Source: Pseudomonas wuhanensis (GTDB taxonomy: Bacteria; Pseudomonadota; Gammaproteobacteria; Pseudomonadales; Pseudomonadaceae). From it: a stretch of 64,000 nucleotides of DNA. The notes under the pieces were generated by a model. That model did not search any database and had not been told where the DNA came from. It saw only the letters and a program-made list of their open reading frames with translations. The stretch lies in assembly GCF_030687395.1 (NCBI RefSeq), contig NZ_CP117430.1, forward strand, positions 1,550,001-1,614,000, written 5' to 3'. A program made the position numbers and the translations under genes. Positions 51,464-61,059 of the stretch are shown in pieces (the stretch's first letter is position 1; every line of letters begins with the position of its first letter).

Positions 51464-51826
51464 TTATTCGAAGTTCTCGAGGTTTACCGGGTCGCCGGAT
51501 TTCATATCCAACTGCTTCCGGATGTCTTCAAACATTAAATCGTAATGCTTGTGAACCGAGCCGATCTGGCTGTGTGTCTTCGGGATTCCGTACTTCTCGG
51601 CGATTCTCGTCACGTTGTTAGCGAAGTTGTAAGCCTCCTCCTTGGGCAGAAAGAAGGTCTCCGACATGTCCTTTCCCTGCATGCTGCCGTGCAAGGTGAA
51701 TAGCACCCCTTTGCCTTTCTTGGGATCCTGCGCGACCTCATAGTCGAGGTGCACGTTGTAGTTGACATCATCCGGGGTCAGCGCGTGGCGCTCGATGTGC
51801 AGATGACCGGGCTCAAACGTTGCCAT
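51464..51826 (-). CDS. DUF5064 family protein
   Basis: A 120-residue protein, MATFEPGHLHIERHALTPDD..., matching the Pseudomonas DUF5064 family. It has no signal peptide or membrane segment. AAGGAGAG precedes the ATG, and the start lies only 12 bases after the arcC stop, so it is probably the fifth gene of the arc operon. The function is unknown. Confidence 0.82.
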   Translation of the reverse strand: MATFEPGHLHIERHALTPDDVNYNVHLDYEVAQDPKKGKGVLFTLHGSMQGKDMSETFFLPKEEAYNFANNVTRIAEKYGIPKTHSQIGSVHKHYDLMFEDIRKQLDMKSGDPVNLENFE

Positions 51827-51838
51827 TGACGTCTCTCC

Positions 51839-52768
51839 TTATAAATAAGTTATGCCAGGTGTCGCCGTGCTGATACGCGTGCCGGCCTTGCCCTGGACGA
51901 TCGCCTCGATATCCGAGAGTGAACCGATCACCGCGGTTTTTCCAGTATGGCGGGCGAACTCGCAGGCCGCCTGGACCTTTGGTCCCATGGAACCGGCCGC
52001 GAAGCCGAGTTTCTCCATCTCATCGGGGTGGGCCTGGGCGATGGCTTTCTGGGTGGGTTTGCCGAAGTCGATGAACGCCGCGTTGACGTCGGTGGCGATC
52101 ACCAATAGATCGCTTTCAAGCTGTTCGGCCAGTAGCGCCGAGCACAGGTCTTTGTCGATCACCGCTTCCACGCCCTGCAGTTTGCCGCTGGCACCGTACA
52201 TCGTCGGGATGCCGCCACCACCGGCGCAAATCACGATGCTGCCTTTTTCCAGCAGCCACTTGATCGGGCGTATTTCGAAGATGCGTTTGGGTTTCGGGCT
52301 GGCGACCACGCGACGGAATTTGTCGCCGTCCGGAGCAATCGCCCAGCCTTTTTCGGCAGCGAGTTTTTCCGCTTCGGCCTTGGTGTAGACCGGGCCGATG
52401 GGTTTGCTGGGGGCCTGGAACGCCGGGTCGTTGGCGTCGACTTCGACCTGGGTCAGCAGGGTGGCGAACGGGACTTCGAAGTCCAGCAGGTTGCCCAGTT
52501 CCTGTTCGATGATGTAGCCGATCATGCCTTCGGTTTCGGCACCGAGCACGTCCAGCGGGTATGGGGAAACCGGGGTGTAGGCCGCCGCTTGCAGCGACAG
52601 CAGCCCGACTTGCGGACCATTGCCGTGAGCGATCACCAGTTGGTTGCCGGGATGGATTTTGGCGATCTGTTCGGTGGCGATCCGGATGTTGGCGCGCTGG
52701 TTGTCCGCGGTCAGGGGTTCACCCCGGCGGAGCAGGGCGTTACCGCCCAGAGCAACGACGATACGCAT
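51839..52768 (-). CDS. arcC: Carbamate kinase
   Basis: A 309-residue kinase making ATP from carbamoyl phosphate, the energy step of the arginine deiminase pathway. It starts [18 protein letters not shown]; further motifs are [10 protein letters not shown] and [12 protein letters not shown] 52768 has an AAAGGATC-type site upstream. It lies after arcB across a repeat-rich gap. Confidence 0.96.
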   Translation of the reverse strand: MRIVVALGGNALLRRGEPLTADNQRANIRIATEQIAKIHPGNQLVIAHGNGPQVGLLSLQAAAYTPVSPYPLDVLGAETEGMIGYIIEQELGNLLDFEVPFATLLTQVEVDANDPAFQAPSKPIGPVYTKAEAEKLAAEKGWAIAPDGDKFRRVVASPKPKRIFEIRPIKWLLEKGSIVICAGGGGIPTMYGASGKLQGVEAVIDKDLCSALLAEQLESDLLVIATDVNAAFIDFGKPTQKAIAQAHPDEMEKLGFAAGSMGPKVQAACEFARHTGKTAVIGSLSDIEAIVQGKAGTRISTATPGITYL

Positions 52769-52819
52769 AATGCAGATCCTTTCAGAGAGGGAACGAACAA
52801 CACGATGATCGTCCCCTCG

Positions 52820-52948
52820 CTGATCGTTCCCACGGTCCCCGTGGGAATGCCGCCCGGGACGCTCTGCGTCCCATGTGACGCGGAGCGTCACCGGATGCAT
52901 TCCCACGCAGAGCATGGGAACGATCAGCGGAGAGCGTGGGAACGATCA
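52820..52948. repeat. Nested inverted repeat (GATCGTTCCCACG family)
   Basis: The outer arms GATCGTTCCCACG and the inverted AGCATGGGAACGATC/AGCGTGGGAACGATC enclose inner arms such as GACGCTCTGCGTCCC / GACGCGGAGCGTC. This is a compound palindrome, about 130 bp, between arcB and arcC, and is not the REP type found elsewhere here. Confidence 0.8.
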
Positions 52949-52960
52949 CCGCGTCAGTCT

Positions 52961-53971
52961 TTAGATATCCGCCAGCGCCGACACCAAAATCGCCTTGATG
53001 GTGTGCATGCGGTTTTCCGCTTGCTCGAAGGCGATGTTGGCCGGCGACTCGAAGACTTCTTCCGTCACTTCAACGCCGTTGGCCAGGTGCGGATAGCGCG
53101 CGGCGATGTCTTTGCCGACCTTGGTTTCGCTGTTGTGGAACGCCGGCAGGCAGTGCATGAATTTCACGCGCGGGTTGCCCGAGGCCTTCATCATGTCGGC
53201 GTTGACCTGGTAGGGCAGCAGTTGCTCGATGCGCTCGTCCCACGCCTCAACCGGCTCGCCCATCGATACCCAGATGTCGGTGTGGATGAAGTCCACGTCC
53301 TTGACCGCTTCTTTCGGGTCTTCGGTGATGGTGATGCGAGCGCCGCTTTCCTCGGCGAAGGCTTTGCACTGATCGATGAAGTCCTGATGTGGCCACAGCG
53401 CTTTCGGCGCGGCGATGCGCACGTCCATGCCGAGTTTGGCGCCGATCATCAACAGCGAGTTGCCCATGTTGTAGCGGGCATCGCCGAGGTAGGCGTAGCT
53501 GATGTCGTGCAGCGGCTTGTCGCTGTGTTCACGCATGGTCAGGGTGTCGGCGATCATTTGCGTCGGGTGGAATTCAGCGGTCAGACCGTTGAACACCGGC
53601 ACGCCGGCGAACTTCGCCAGCTCTTCGACGATTTCCTGTTCGAAGCCGCGGTACTCGATGGCGTCGAACATCCGCCCGAGCACGCGAGCGGTGTCTTTCA
53701 TGCTTTCTTTGTGGCCGATCTGCGATGACACCGGGTCGATGTAGGTGACGTGGGCGCCCTGATCATGGGCCGCGACTTCGAAGGCGCAACGGGTACGGGT
53801 CGAGGTTTTTTCGAAGATCAGCGCGATGTTCTTGCCTTGCAGGTGCGGACGCTCGGTGCCGGTGTACTTGGCGCGCTTGAGGTCACGGGACAGGTCCAGC
53901 AAGTAATTCAGCTCGCGAGTGGTGTGGTGCATCAAACTCAGCAGGCTGCGGTTGCGCATATTAAAAGCCAT
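52961..53971 (-). CDS. arcB: Catabolic ornithine carbamoyltransferase
   Basis: A 336-residue enzyme that splits citrulline with phosphate into ornithine and carbamoyl phosphate in this pathway. The carbamoyl-phosphate loop STRTRCAF, the FHPTQ motif and the HCLPAFH ornithine loop are present. The context (arcA upstream, arcC downstream) supports the catabolic rather than the anabolic isozyme. Confidence 0.96.
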   Translation of the reverse strand: MAFNMRNRSLLSLMHHTTRELNYLLDLSRDLKRAKYTGTERPHLQGKNIALIFEKTSTRTRCAFEVAAHDQGAHVTYIDPVSSQIGHKESMKDTARVLGRMFDAIEYRGFEQEIVEELAKFAGVPVFNGLTAEFHPTQMIADTLTMREHSDKPLHDISYAYLGDARYNMGNSLLMIGAKLGMDVRIAAPKALWPHQDFIDQCKAFAEESGARITITEDPKEAVKDVDFIHTDIWVSMGEPVEAWDERIEQLLPYQVNADMMKASGNPRVKFMHCLPAFHNSETKVGKDIAARYPHLANGVEVTEEVFESPANIAFEQAENRMHTIKAILVSALADI

Positions 53972-54040
53972 GATTGGATCTCCTTTGGTATCGGTTATCC
54001 CCCGGGCCGCGCTGGATAAGCGGCGGCCAGGGTTTGAAAG

Positions 54041-55297
54041 TTAATAGTCGATAGGGTCACGAATGATCGGGCAGGTCATGCAGTGGCCGCCGCCACGCCC
54101 GCGACCGAGTTCACTGGCGCTGATGGTGATGACTTCCACACCGGCCTTGCGCAGCAAGGTGTTGGTGTAGGTGTTGCGGTCGTAGCCAATGACCACGCCC
54201 GGCTCCACCGCCACCACGTTATTGCCGTCGTCCCATTGCTCGCGTTCGGCGGCGAAGGCGTTGCCGCCGGTTTCGACGACGCGCAGCGCTTTGAGGTTGA
54301 GGGCCTTGGCCACGGTGTCAAGGAAGCTGGTTTCTTCACGGCGAACGTCGACGCCGCCCGGTTTGCTTTCATCAGGGCGCACGCTGAAAGCGACGATCTG
54401 GTTCACCACTTCCGGGAAAATGGTCACAAGGTCGCGGTCGCAGAAGCTGAACACGGTGTCCAGGTGCATCGCTGCGCGGGACTTCGGCAGGCCGGCGACA
54501 ATCACACGCTCGACCGCTTTGTTCTTGAACAGGTTGACCGCCAATTGACCGATGGCCTGACGGGACGAACGCTCGCCCATGCCGATCAACACCACGCCGT
54601 TGCCGATCGGCATCACGTCGCCGCCCTCAAGGGTGGCGCTGCCATGGTCCTGGTCCGGGTCGCCGTACCAGATCTGGAAGTCGGCGTTGGTGAACTGCGG
54701 GTGGAATTTGTAGATGGCCGTGGTCAGCAGGGTTTCCTGGCGACGCGCCGGCCAGTACATCGGGTTGAGCGTCACGCCACCGTAGATCCAGCAGGTGGTG
54801 TCGCGGGTGAACTGGGTGTTGGGCAACGGCGGCAGAATGAAGCTTGAGTGACCGAGATATTCGCGGAACATCTGAATGGTCTTGCCGCCAAAGCTGTCCG
54901 GCAGGTCATCGGCGGAGACGCCGCCAATCAGGAATTCAGCGATCTTGCGCGGCTCCAGGCTACGCAGCCAGGAAGCGGTTTCATTGACCAGACCCAAGCC
55001 CACCGAATTGGCGGTGATCTTGCGCTCCAGGATCCAGTCCAGCGCTTCAGGAATCGCGACGATGTCGGTCAACAGGTTGTGCATTTCCAGCACGTCGACG
55101 TTGCGCTCGCGCATCTTGGTGACGAAGTCGAAATGGTCACGCTTGGCTTGAGCAACCCACAGCACATCATCGAAAAGCAGTTCATCGCAGTTGTTCGGGG
55201 TCAGCCGCTGGTGGGCCAGGCCGGGGGAGCAAACCATGACTTTGCGCAGTTTGCCGGCTTCGGAATGGACGCCGTACTTAACTTTTTCGGTGGTCAT
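54041..55297 (-). CDS. arcA: Arginine deiminase
   Basis: A 418-residue enzyme converting arginine to citrulline and ammonia. The catalytic Cys falls at residue 406 in [11 protein letters not shown], the same number as in the P. aeruginosa enzyme. The [18 protein letters not shown] and [17 protein letters not shown] motifs are present. It is downstream of arcD. Confidence 0.97.
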   Translation of the reverse strand: MTTEKVKYGVHSEAGKLRKVMVCSPGLAHQRLTPNNCDELLFDDVLWVAQAKRDHFDFVTKMRERNVDVLEMHNLLTDIVAIPEALDWILERKITANSVGLGLVNETASWLRSLEPRKIAEFLIGGVSADDLPDSFGGKTIQMFREYLGHSSFILPPLPNTQFTRDTTCWIYGGVTLNPMYWPARRQETLLTTAIYKFHPQFTNADFQIWYGDPDQDHGSATLEGGDVMPIGNGVVLIGMGERSSRQAIGQLAVNLFKNKAVERVIVAGLPKSRAAMHLDTVFSFCDRDLVTIFPEVVNQIVAFSVRPDESKPGGVDVRREETSFLDTVAKALNLKALRVVETGGNAFAAEREQWDDGNNVVAVEPGVVIGYDRNTYTNTLLRKAGVEVITISASELGRGRGGGHCMTCPIIRDPIDY

Positions 55298-55332
55298 TAC
55301 AGTGATCCTCCAGATGACAAATGGGTCAGGTG

Positions 55333-56760
55333 TTACAGAGTCAGGAAGCCGTCATACAGCCCGTAAGCCGCCACCAGGGCGCCCACGACTACGGCGGCGA
55401 AAATCAGCTTCTCGACGTTGGTGAAAACCGGTTTGTTGACTTCAAGCTTGGCTTTGGCGAACAGAATTGCGCCGGGGGCATAGAGCAGGGCGGAGAGCAG
55501 CAGGTATTTGACCCCGCCGGCATAGATCAGCCAGACCGCGTAGATCAACGCGACGGTGCCGATGAACAGGTCTTTCCTGCGCTCGGCCACGGCGTTTTCA
55601 TAACTCTCGCCGCGCACCGCCAACAGCAGCGCGTAGGCCGCCGACCACAGGTACGGCACCAGAATCATTGAGGTGGCGAGGTAGATCAGCGACAGATAAG
55701 TGCTGGCCGAGAACAGCGTGATGATCAGGAACAGCTGGACCATGGCGTTGGTCAGCCACAAGGCGTTGACCGGCACCTGGTTGGTGTTTTCCTTGCGCAA
55801 AAACGCCGGCATGGTGTGGTCCTTGGCGGCGGCGAACATGATCTCCGCACACAGCAACACCCACGACAGCAGCGCACCGAGCAACGAGATGATCAGGCCA
55901 ACGCTGATCAGCACCGCGCCCCAATGACCGACTACATGTTCCAGCACCGCGGCCATGGACGGGTTCTGCAGTTTTGCCAATTCCGGTTGGGTCATGATGC
56001 CCAGCGACAGCACGTTCACCAGCACCAGGAACAGCAGCACGGTGATGAACCCGATGACGGTGGCTTTACCGACGTCGCTGCGTTTTTCCGCACGGGCCGA
56101 GAAGATGCTCGCGCCTTCGATACCGATGAACACCCAGACGGTGACCAGCATCATCTTGCGCACCTGGTTCATCACGCTGCCCAGGTCAGGGTTTTTCATA
56201 CCCCAGATGTCGGCGGTGAAGATGTCCAGTTTGAACGCGAAAATCGCGATCAGCACGAACAGCAGCAGCGGTACGACTTTGGCGACGGTGGTCACCAGGT
56301 TAATGAACGCTGCTTCCTTGATTCCGCGCAGTACCAGGAAATGCACACCCCAGAGCAGCACCGATGCACAGATCACGGCAGCGACAGTATTTCCCTCCCC
56401 AAAAATGGGGAAGAAGTAGCCGAGGGTGCTGAACAAGAGTACGAAATAACCAACGTTACCCAGCCAGGCACTGATCCAGTAACCCCAGGCGGACGAGAAC
56501 CCCATGTAATCACCGAAACCGGCTTTGGCGTAGGCGTAGACACCGCCGTCCAGATCAGGTTTTCGATTAGCGAGGGTCTGGAAGACGAAGGCCAGGGTCA
56601 ACATGCCCACTGCGGTAATTGCCCAACCGATAAGAACGGCACCGACGTCGGCACTGGCAGCCATGTTCTGGGGCAAAGAGAAGATCCCGCCACCAATCAT
56701 TGAGCCGACAACCAATGCAACCAGGGCGCCGAGTTTCAGTTTTCCGGGGGATTCAGACAT
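55333..56760 (-). CDS. arcD: Arginine/ornithine antiporter
   Basis: A 475-residue APC-family antiporter with about 12-13 membrane segments, starting [32 protein letters not shown]. It exchanges external arginine for internal ornithine for the deiminase pathway. It is the first gene of arcDABC. A candidate ANR box lies upstream. A close paralogue is divergently oriented next door. Confidence 0.94.
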   Translation of the reverse strand: MSESPGKLKLGALVALVVGSMIGGGIFSLPQNMAASADVGAVLIGWAITAVGMLTLAFVFQTLANRKPDLDGGVYAYAKAGFGDYMGFSSAWGYWISAWLGNVGYFVLLFSTLGYFFPIFGEGNTVAAVICASVLLWGVHFLVLRGIKEAAFINLVTTVAKVVPLLLFVLIAIFAFKLDIFTADIWGMKNPDLGSVMNQVRKMMLVTVWVFIGIEGASIFSARAEKRSDVGKATVIGFITVLLFLVLVNVLSLGIMTQPELAKLQNPSMAAVLEHVVGHWGAVLISVGLIISLLGALLSWVLLCAEIMFAAAKDHTMPAFLRKENTNQVPVNALWLTNAMVQLFLIITLFSASTYLSLIYLATSMILVPYLWSAAYALLLAVRGESYENAVAERRKDLFIGTVALIYAVWLIYAGGVKYLLLSALLYAPGAILFAKAKLEVNKPVFTNVEKLIFAAVVVGALVAAYGLYDGFLTL

Positions 56761-57207
56761 TGCATGACTCCAGTGCAGGAGAAGAGAGAAAACAGGTTAG
56801 TTTTATTAGCTGTTCAATCATCTGACTCAGATCAATGCATGGTCACATTCCATTGTTAATTAATGACTTATGTTGTTCTTATAGGCGTAATGTTATTGCC
56901 GGAAGAGCCCTTTCCAGAGGTCTCAGCTGACGGTTGAAGAAATAAAGCTTATCAATTTAAGTTTAGACGCTAGTTTGTTTTTCTGTTTTGGCAAGTGATG
57001 GATTCTGATTTTGGAGTGATATTTGTTTATTAGAAGCAACTGACAAAGTCGCGATTTCCAGTTAGTCGCGTTAGCGTGATTGGTTATAAGTAGAAGGCGG
57101 AAATTGGCGTTAATTGATAAACGTTATTACGCTTTATCTGTTTAGTTAAAATCAACAATGTGACGGTCTCGTGGCGATAGCGCGGCGGGGTAAATGGAGA
57201 CGCCCGA
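56761..57207. promoter_or_regulatory. Divergent control region arcD / second antiporter
   Basis: There is no gene. The region is AT-rich for this window. It contains the ANR-like box near arcD and weaker TTGAT/ATCAA-like half matches near 57110-57155 towards the other gene. Confidence 0.55.
56822..56835 (-). promoter_or_regulatory. Candidate ANR box for arcD
   Basis: The minus strand reads TTGATCTGAGTCAG, matching TTGAY-N4-RTCAA except for the last base. It lies about 62 bases upstream of the arcD ATG. ANR (the FNR-like oxygen sensor) drives arcDABC under anoxia in P. aeruginosa. No strong -10 was found at the ideal distance. Confidence 0.6.
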
Positions 57208-58635
57208 ATGTCGCAACCGACGCAAAAGCTTCGCCTGAGTGCGCTGATCGCTTTGGTGGTGGGATCGATGATTGGCGGTGGGATTTTTTCCTTACCGCAA
57301 AACATGGCGGCACGTGCCGATGCCGGGGCGATATTGATTGGGTGGGCAATCACTGCCGTAGGCATGCTGACCCTGGCCTTTGTCTTTCAGACCCTGGCCA
57401 ATCGCAAGCCGGAACTGGACTCCGGGGTGTACGCCTACGCCAAGGCCGGGTTCGGCGATTACATGGGGTTCTCGTCTGCCTGGGGATACTGGATCAGCGC
57501 CTGGCTGGGCAACGTCGGTTATTTCGTATTGCTGTTCAGTACTCTCGGTTATTTCTTTCCGGTGTTTGGCCAGGGCAACACGCCGATCGCCATCGGCTGT
57601 GCCTCGGTGCTGCTCTGGGCGGTGCATTTTCTGGTGCTGCGCGGGATCAAGGAGGCGGCGTTCATCAATCAACTGACCACTGTGGCCAAGATCGTGCCGC
57701 TGATCATGTTCATCGTCATCGCCGCCGTGGCCTTCAAGGCGGACATCTTCACCCGCGACATCTGGGGCCGCAGCAACCCGAATTTCGGCGGCGTGATGGA
57801 CCAGGTGCGCAACATGATGCTGGTCACGGTATTCGTGTTCATCGGTATAGAAGGCGCCAGTGTGTATTCGGCGAGGGCGGAGAAACGTTCGGACGTGGGC
57901 CGGGCGACGGTCATCGGTTTTGTCGGTGTGTTGGCGCTGCTGGTGCTGGTGAATGTGTTGTCTCTGGGGATCATGAACCAACCGGAATTGGCCACGTTGC
58001 AGAACCCGTCGCTGGCCGCGGTGCTGGAACATATCGTCGGCCCTTGGGGCGCGCTGCTGATCAGCATCGGCCTGGCGGTTTCGCTGCTGGGGGCCTTGTT
58101 GTCGTGGGCGCTGCTGTGCGCCGAAATTCTCTTCGCCACGGCCAGGGACAAAACCATGCCGGCGTTCCTGAAAAAGGAAAACGCCAACCATGTGCCGGTC
58201 AACGCGCTGTGGTTGACCAACGTGATGATCCAGATTTTTCTGCTGATCACGCTGTTTTCCGCCGGCACTTACACCAGCCTGATCTACCTCGCCTCGTCGA
58301 TGATTCTGGTGCCGTATCTGTGGTCGGCAGCGTATGCGGTGTTGTTGAGCGGGCGAGGGGAAACCTATGAGCATGCTTCGGCCGAGCGCACGAAAGACTT
58401 GCTGATCGGCGGCATTGCCCTGTGTTACGCGGTTTGGTTGTTGTACGCCGGCGGGGTGAAGTACCTGCTGCTCTCGGCGTTGTTGTATGCGCCGGGGGTG
58501 ATTCTGTTTGCCAAGGCCAAGCGGGAACAGGGCGAGCCGCTGTTTACGTGGGTGGAGAAGTGGATTTTCAGCTGTGTGATTATCGGGGCGGGGCTGGCGG
58601 CGTATGGGTTGTATAGCGGATTGTTGTCGTTGTGA
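57208..58635 (+). CDS. ArcD-like basic amino-acid antiporter (paralogue)
   Basis: A 475-residue APC-family protein nearly identical in architecture to the adjacent arcD product, with the same [32 protein letters not shown] and AEKRSDVG motifs. It probably exchanges arginine, ornithine or lysine. TGGAG precedes ATG 57208. Its stop overlaps the GTG of the AlkA-like gene (GTGA). A tandem duplication with inversion is likely. Confidence 0.88.
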   Translation: MSQPTQKLRLSALIALVVGSMIGGGIFSLPQNMAARADAGAILIGWAITAVGMLTLAFVFQTLANRKPELDSGVYAYAKAGFGDYMGFSSAWGYWISAWLGNVGYFVLLFSTLGYFFPVFGQGNTPIAIGCASVLLWAVHFLVLRGIKEAAFINQLTTVAKIVPLIMFIVIAAVAFKADIFTRDIWGRSNPNFGGVMDQVRNMMLVTVFVFIGIEGASVYSARAEKRSDVGRATVIGFVGVLALLVLVNVLSLGIMNQPELATLQNPSLAAVLEHIVGPWGALLISIGLAVSLLGALLSWALLCAEILFATARDKTMPAFLKKENANHVPVNALWLTNVMIQIFLLITLFSAGTYTSLIYLASSMILVPYLWSAAYAVLLSGRGETYEHASAERTKDLLIGGIALCYAVWLLYAGGVKYLLLSALLYAPGVILFAKAKREQGEPLFTWVEKWIFSCVIIGAGLAAYGLYSGLLSL

Positions 58636-59495
58636 GGTTGTTGCTGGCGTATCAACCGCCTTATGACTGGTCGGCGATGCTGGGTTTTTTGTCGGCGCGG
58701 GCGGTGGTCGGGATGGAAACGGTGGTCGATGGGGTGTACTTGCGCAGCATCGGTTTGAACGGTGTTCACGGTGTGATTTCGGTCAGGCCAGGGGCGGGCG
58801 ATGTGCTGGAAGTGACGCTGGATTTTCCTGATTCAGCGGCAGTACCGGAGATTGTCGCGCGGCTACGGCGGATGTTTGATCTGGATGCGAATTTGCCAGC
58901 CATTCATCGACAATTGGCGGTTGATCCGTTGATGGCGCGCTTGATTGCCGCACGTCCGGGGCTGCGAGTGCCCGGGGCTTGGGATGGGCTGGAGTTGGCC
59001 ATTCGTGCGGTGTTGGGGCAGCAGATTAGCGTGGTCGCGGCGATCAGGTTGGCGGGGAAACTGCTGGCGCAATATGGGCAGCCATTGCAGTCGCCGATGC
59101 CGGGGTTGAGTCATGTGTTTCCTGATGCTGCAGCATTGGCCGCAGCGGATCTGGCAACGTTGGGGATGCCAAAAAGTCGGGGTCGGACCTTGTCCGGCGT
59201 GGCTCAGGCGTTGCTGGATGATCCCCTGTTGTTTGAACCTGAACGGGAAGACGGTGTGGCGCGGTTGTTGGCGTTGCACGGGATTGGTGACTGGACGGCG
59301 CAATACATTGCCTTGCGGCAGTTGCGGCAGATGGATGCGTTTCCGAGCGGGGATGTGGGGTTGATCAATTCGCTGGCGGCGCTGGAAGGTCGAGTGGTGA
59401 CGGCTCGGGAGTTGTGGGTGCGGGCCGAGACTTGGCGGCCCTATCGAGGGTATGCGGCGCAGGTGCTTTGGACATCGTTGAGCCGACCGGGTTGA
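58632..59495 (+). CDS. AlkA-type DNA-3-methyladenine glycosylase II
   Basis: A 287-residue HhH-GPD glycosylase. The N-terminal domain has the AlkA-like GVYLRSIGLNGVHGVISV; the helix-hairpin-helix LLALHGIGDWTAQYIALR is followed by the catalytic Asp in FPSGDVGL. It removes alkylated bases. GTG 58632 overlaps the antiporter stop, so the two are translationally coupled. AlkA is often linked to Ada, which is absent here. Confidence 0.88.
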   Translation: MRLLLAYQPPYDWSAMLGFLSARAVVGMETVVDGVYLRSIGLNGVHGVISVRPGAGDVLEVTLDFPDSAAVPEIVARLRRMFDLDANLPAIHRQLAVDPLMARLIAARPGLRVPGAWDGLELAIRAVLGQQISVVAAIRLAGKLLAQYGQPLQSPMPGLSHVFPDAAALAAADLATLGMPKSRGRTLSGVAQALLDDPLLFEPEREDGVARLLALHGIGDWTAQYIALRQLRQMDAFPSGDVGLINSLAALEGRVVTARELWVRAETWRPYRGYAAQVLWTSLSRPG

Positions 59496-59528
59496 GCTGA
59501 GCCGAGATGTGTAGTGACTTTCCGGGTC

Positions 59529-59606
59529 TCTTCGCGGGCAAGCCCGCTCCCACAGGTTTTGTGATCGACGCTGAGCTAATGTGGGAGCGGGCTTGCTCGC
59601 GAAGGG
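59529..59606. repeat. REP doublet
   Basis: Inverted copies TTCGCGGGCAAGCCCGCTCC and GGAGCGGGCTTGCTCGCGAA lie between the convergent AlkA-like and CoA-transferase genes. Confidence 0.9.
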
Positions 59607-59616
59607 GCCCGAACAG

Positions 59617-60948
59617 TCACCACCACTGCGCGCGATGGGAACCCAATTCTGCGGCCGGAAGCGCCCACTGCAGCGGTGTTCCGGTGATTTTCAGTGGCAC
59701 CTGCAGCCGATGGGCCGGCCCCCATGGTGTCTGCTCAACCAACATCCCTTGATCGCTTTGATCCTCCGCCCGCAACGCCTCGTCGGTTCCTGCGCCATGT
59801 TCAATCAGCAACCTGGCGGTCCGCGCCAACGACAACCTGGCCGACCCGCCACGGCCCAATAACTTGATCGCCGCAGCGGCCATCAAATACCCGGTGGCGT
59901 GATCAAGCGCCTGCACCGGCAGCGGTGTCGGCTGGTTCGCTTTCTTCCACTGCATCCCCGCTTCGGCAATCCCGCTGCTCATCTGTACCAAACTGTCGAA
60001 CCCTCGACGGTTCTGCCAGGGGCCGCTCCAACCGTAGGCGTTGAGGCACACATCAATCAGTCCCGGCGCCAGTTTTTGTCGCACGGCGACGCCGTAGCCC
60101 AACCTTTCCAATGCATCGGCGCGGTAGCCGTGGAGCAGGATATCGGTGTCCTTGAGCAGGCTTTCGAACACCGCACGATCAGTCTTGTCGTGCAGATCCA
60201 GGCGCGCACAACGTTTGCCCAATGTGACTTCCGGCACCACGCCCGGTTCGTTCCAGGTCGGTGGGTCGATGCGCAAAACATCGGCGCCGAGGCCGGCGAG
60301 AAAACGACTGGCGATGGGGCCAGCCAACACGCGGGTCAAATCCAGCACCTTGACCCCGGCCAGCGGTTGAGCCACTGAACCCTGCCACGGTTTTGGGTTT
60401 TTACTGTCGTCGGCGCTGAACTGAATCAACGGCTCGGCGTTCACCGCCAAACCTTGGGGATGTGCTTGCCATTGCGCCCAGCTGCGCATTTCGGCCGCGC
60501 AACCTCCGGCATCAACCACGGCCTGTTCCAGATCACTTTTCACCCATTGCGCAACCTTGCTCGCCATCGCGGCGCGGTTGGCACAGGCGCCGAGCACACT
60601 TTCAGCGGCGGCACGATGATGAGGCGCATTGGTGTGCAGGCGGATCCAGCCGTCCTTGGTCGCGTAGTCACCGGCAACCGGATCCCACAACGGTGGAACG
60701 CTCCAGCCCATGGGGCGGATCGACGTCGCGAACCAGAACGACGCCAGGCGGCGGTCGACTTCAAGGCTGGGCAAGCGACCGGTTTGTTGATGCAGCAGTT
60801 CGCTGGCGGCCTGGCCGGCGGCAGCAATGCTGGCGCAAGCCAGATCGGTCACGGCAAACGCCGAGGGCAGGGCGCCGCTCGAGGTGAACGGGATTGGGGT
60901 GTGAGGCAAGCCGAGTGCGGCTTGAATGGACGTGAGTAAATCAGTCAT
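59617..60948 (-). CDS. CaiB/BaiF family CoA-transferase
   Basis: A 443-residue family III CoA-transferase. The C-terminal core begins LAGVKVLDLTRVLAGPIASRFLAGLGADVLRID; the family's catalytic Asp would lie in this core, but I did not assign it. ATG 60948 (MTDLLTSIQAALGLPHT) is chosen; the longer frame reaches the IS. The substrate is unknown. The IS256 element is inserted about 110 bases upstream of its start. Confidence 0.85.
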   Translation of the reverse strand: MTDLLTSIQAALGLPHTPIPFTSSGALPSAFAVTDLACASIAAAGQAASELLHQQTGRLPSLEVDRRLASFWFATSIRPMGWSVPPLWDPVAGDYATKDGWIRLHTNAPHHRAAAESVLGACANRAAMASKVAQWVKSDLEQAVVDAGGCAAEMRSWAQWQAHPQGLAVNAEPLIQFSADDSKNPKPWQGSVAQPLAGVKVLDLTRVLAGPIASRFLAGLGADVLRIDPPTWNEPGVVPEVTLGKRCARLDLHDKTDRAVFESLLKDTDILLHGYRADALERLGYGVAVRQKLAPGLIDVCLNAYGWSGPWQNRRGFDSLVQMSSGIAEAGMQWKKANQPTPLPVQALDHATGYLMAAAAIKLLGRGGSARLSLARTARLLIEHGAGTDEALRAEDQSDQGMLVEQTPWGPAHRLQVPLKITGTPLQWALPAAELGSHRAQWW

Positions 60949-61051
60949 CGAAGGCCCTCCGGAGCGAGAGCCCGAGCATAGTCCAAAAAGACGACTCGGC
61001 CAGATGAAATCCTGTGGGAGCAAGACCGATCTGTCAGGGTATTCATCGATT

Positions 61052-61059
61052 TCCGAGCG
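61052..61059. repeat. IS target-site duplication, left copy
   Basis: TCCGAGCG directly precedes the left end of the IS. The same 8 bases occur at 62431-62438. Confidence 0.9.

Noticed and set aside
57110..57155. Second ANR box for the divergent antiporter
   Set aside because: Candidates such as TTAGTTAAAATCAA match only eight of ten key positions and miss important bases, so they are not called.
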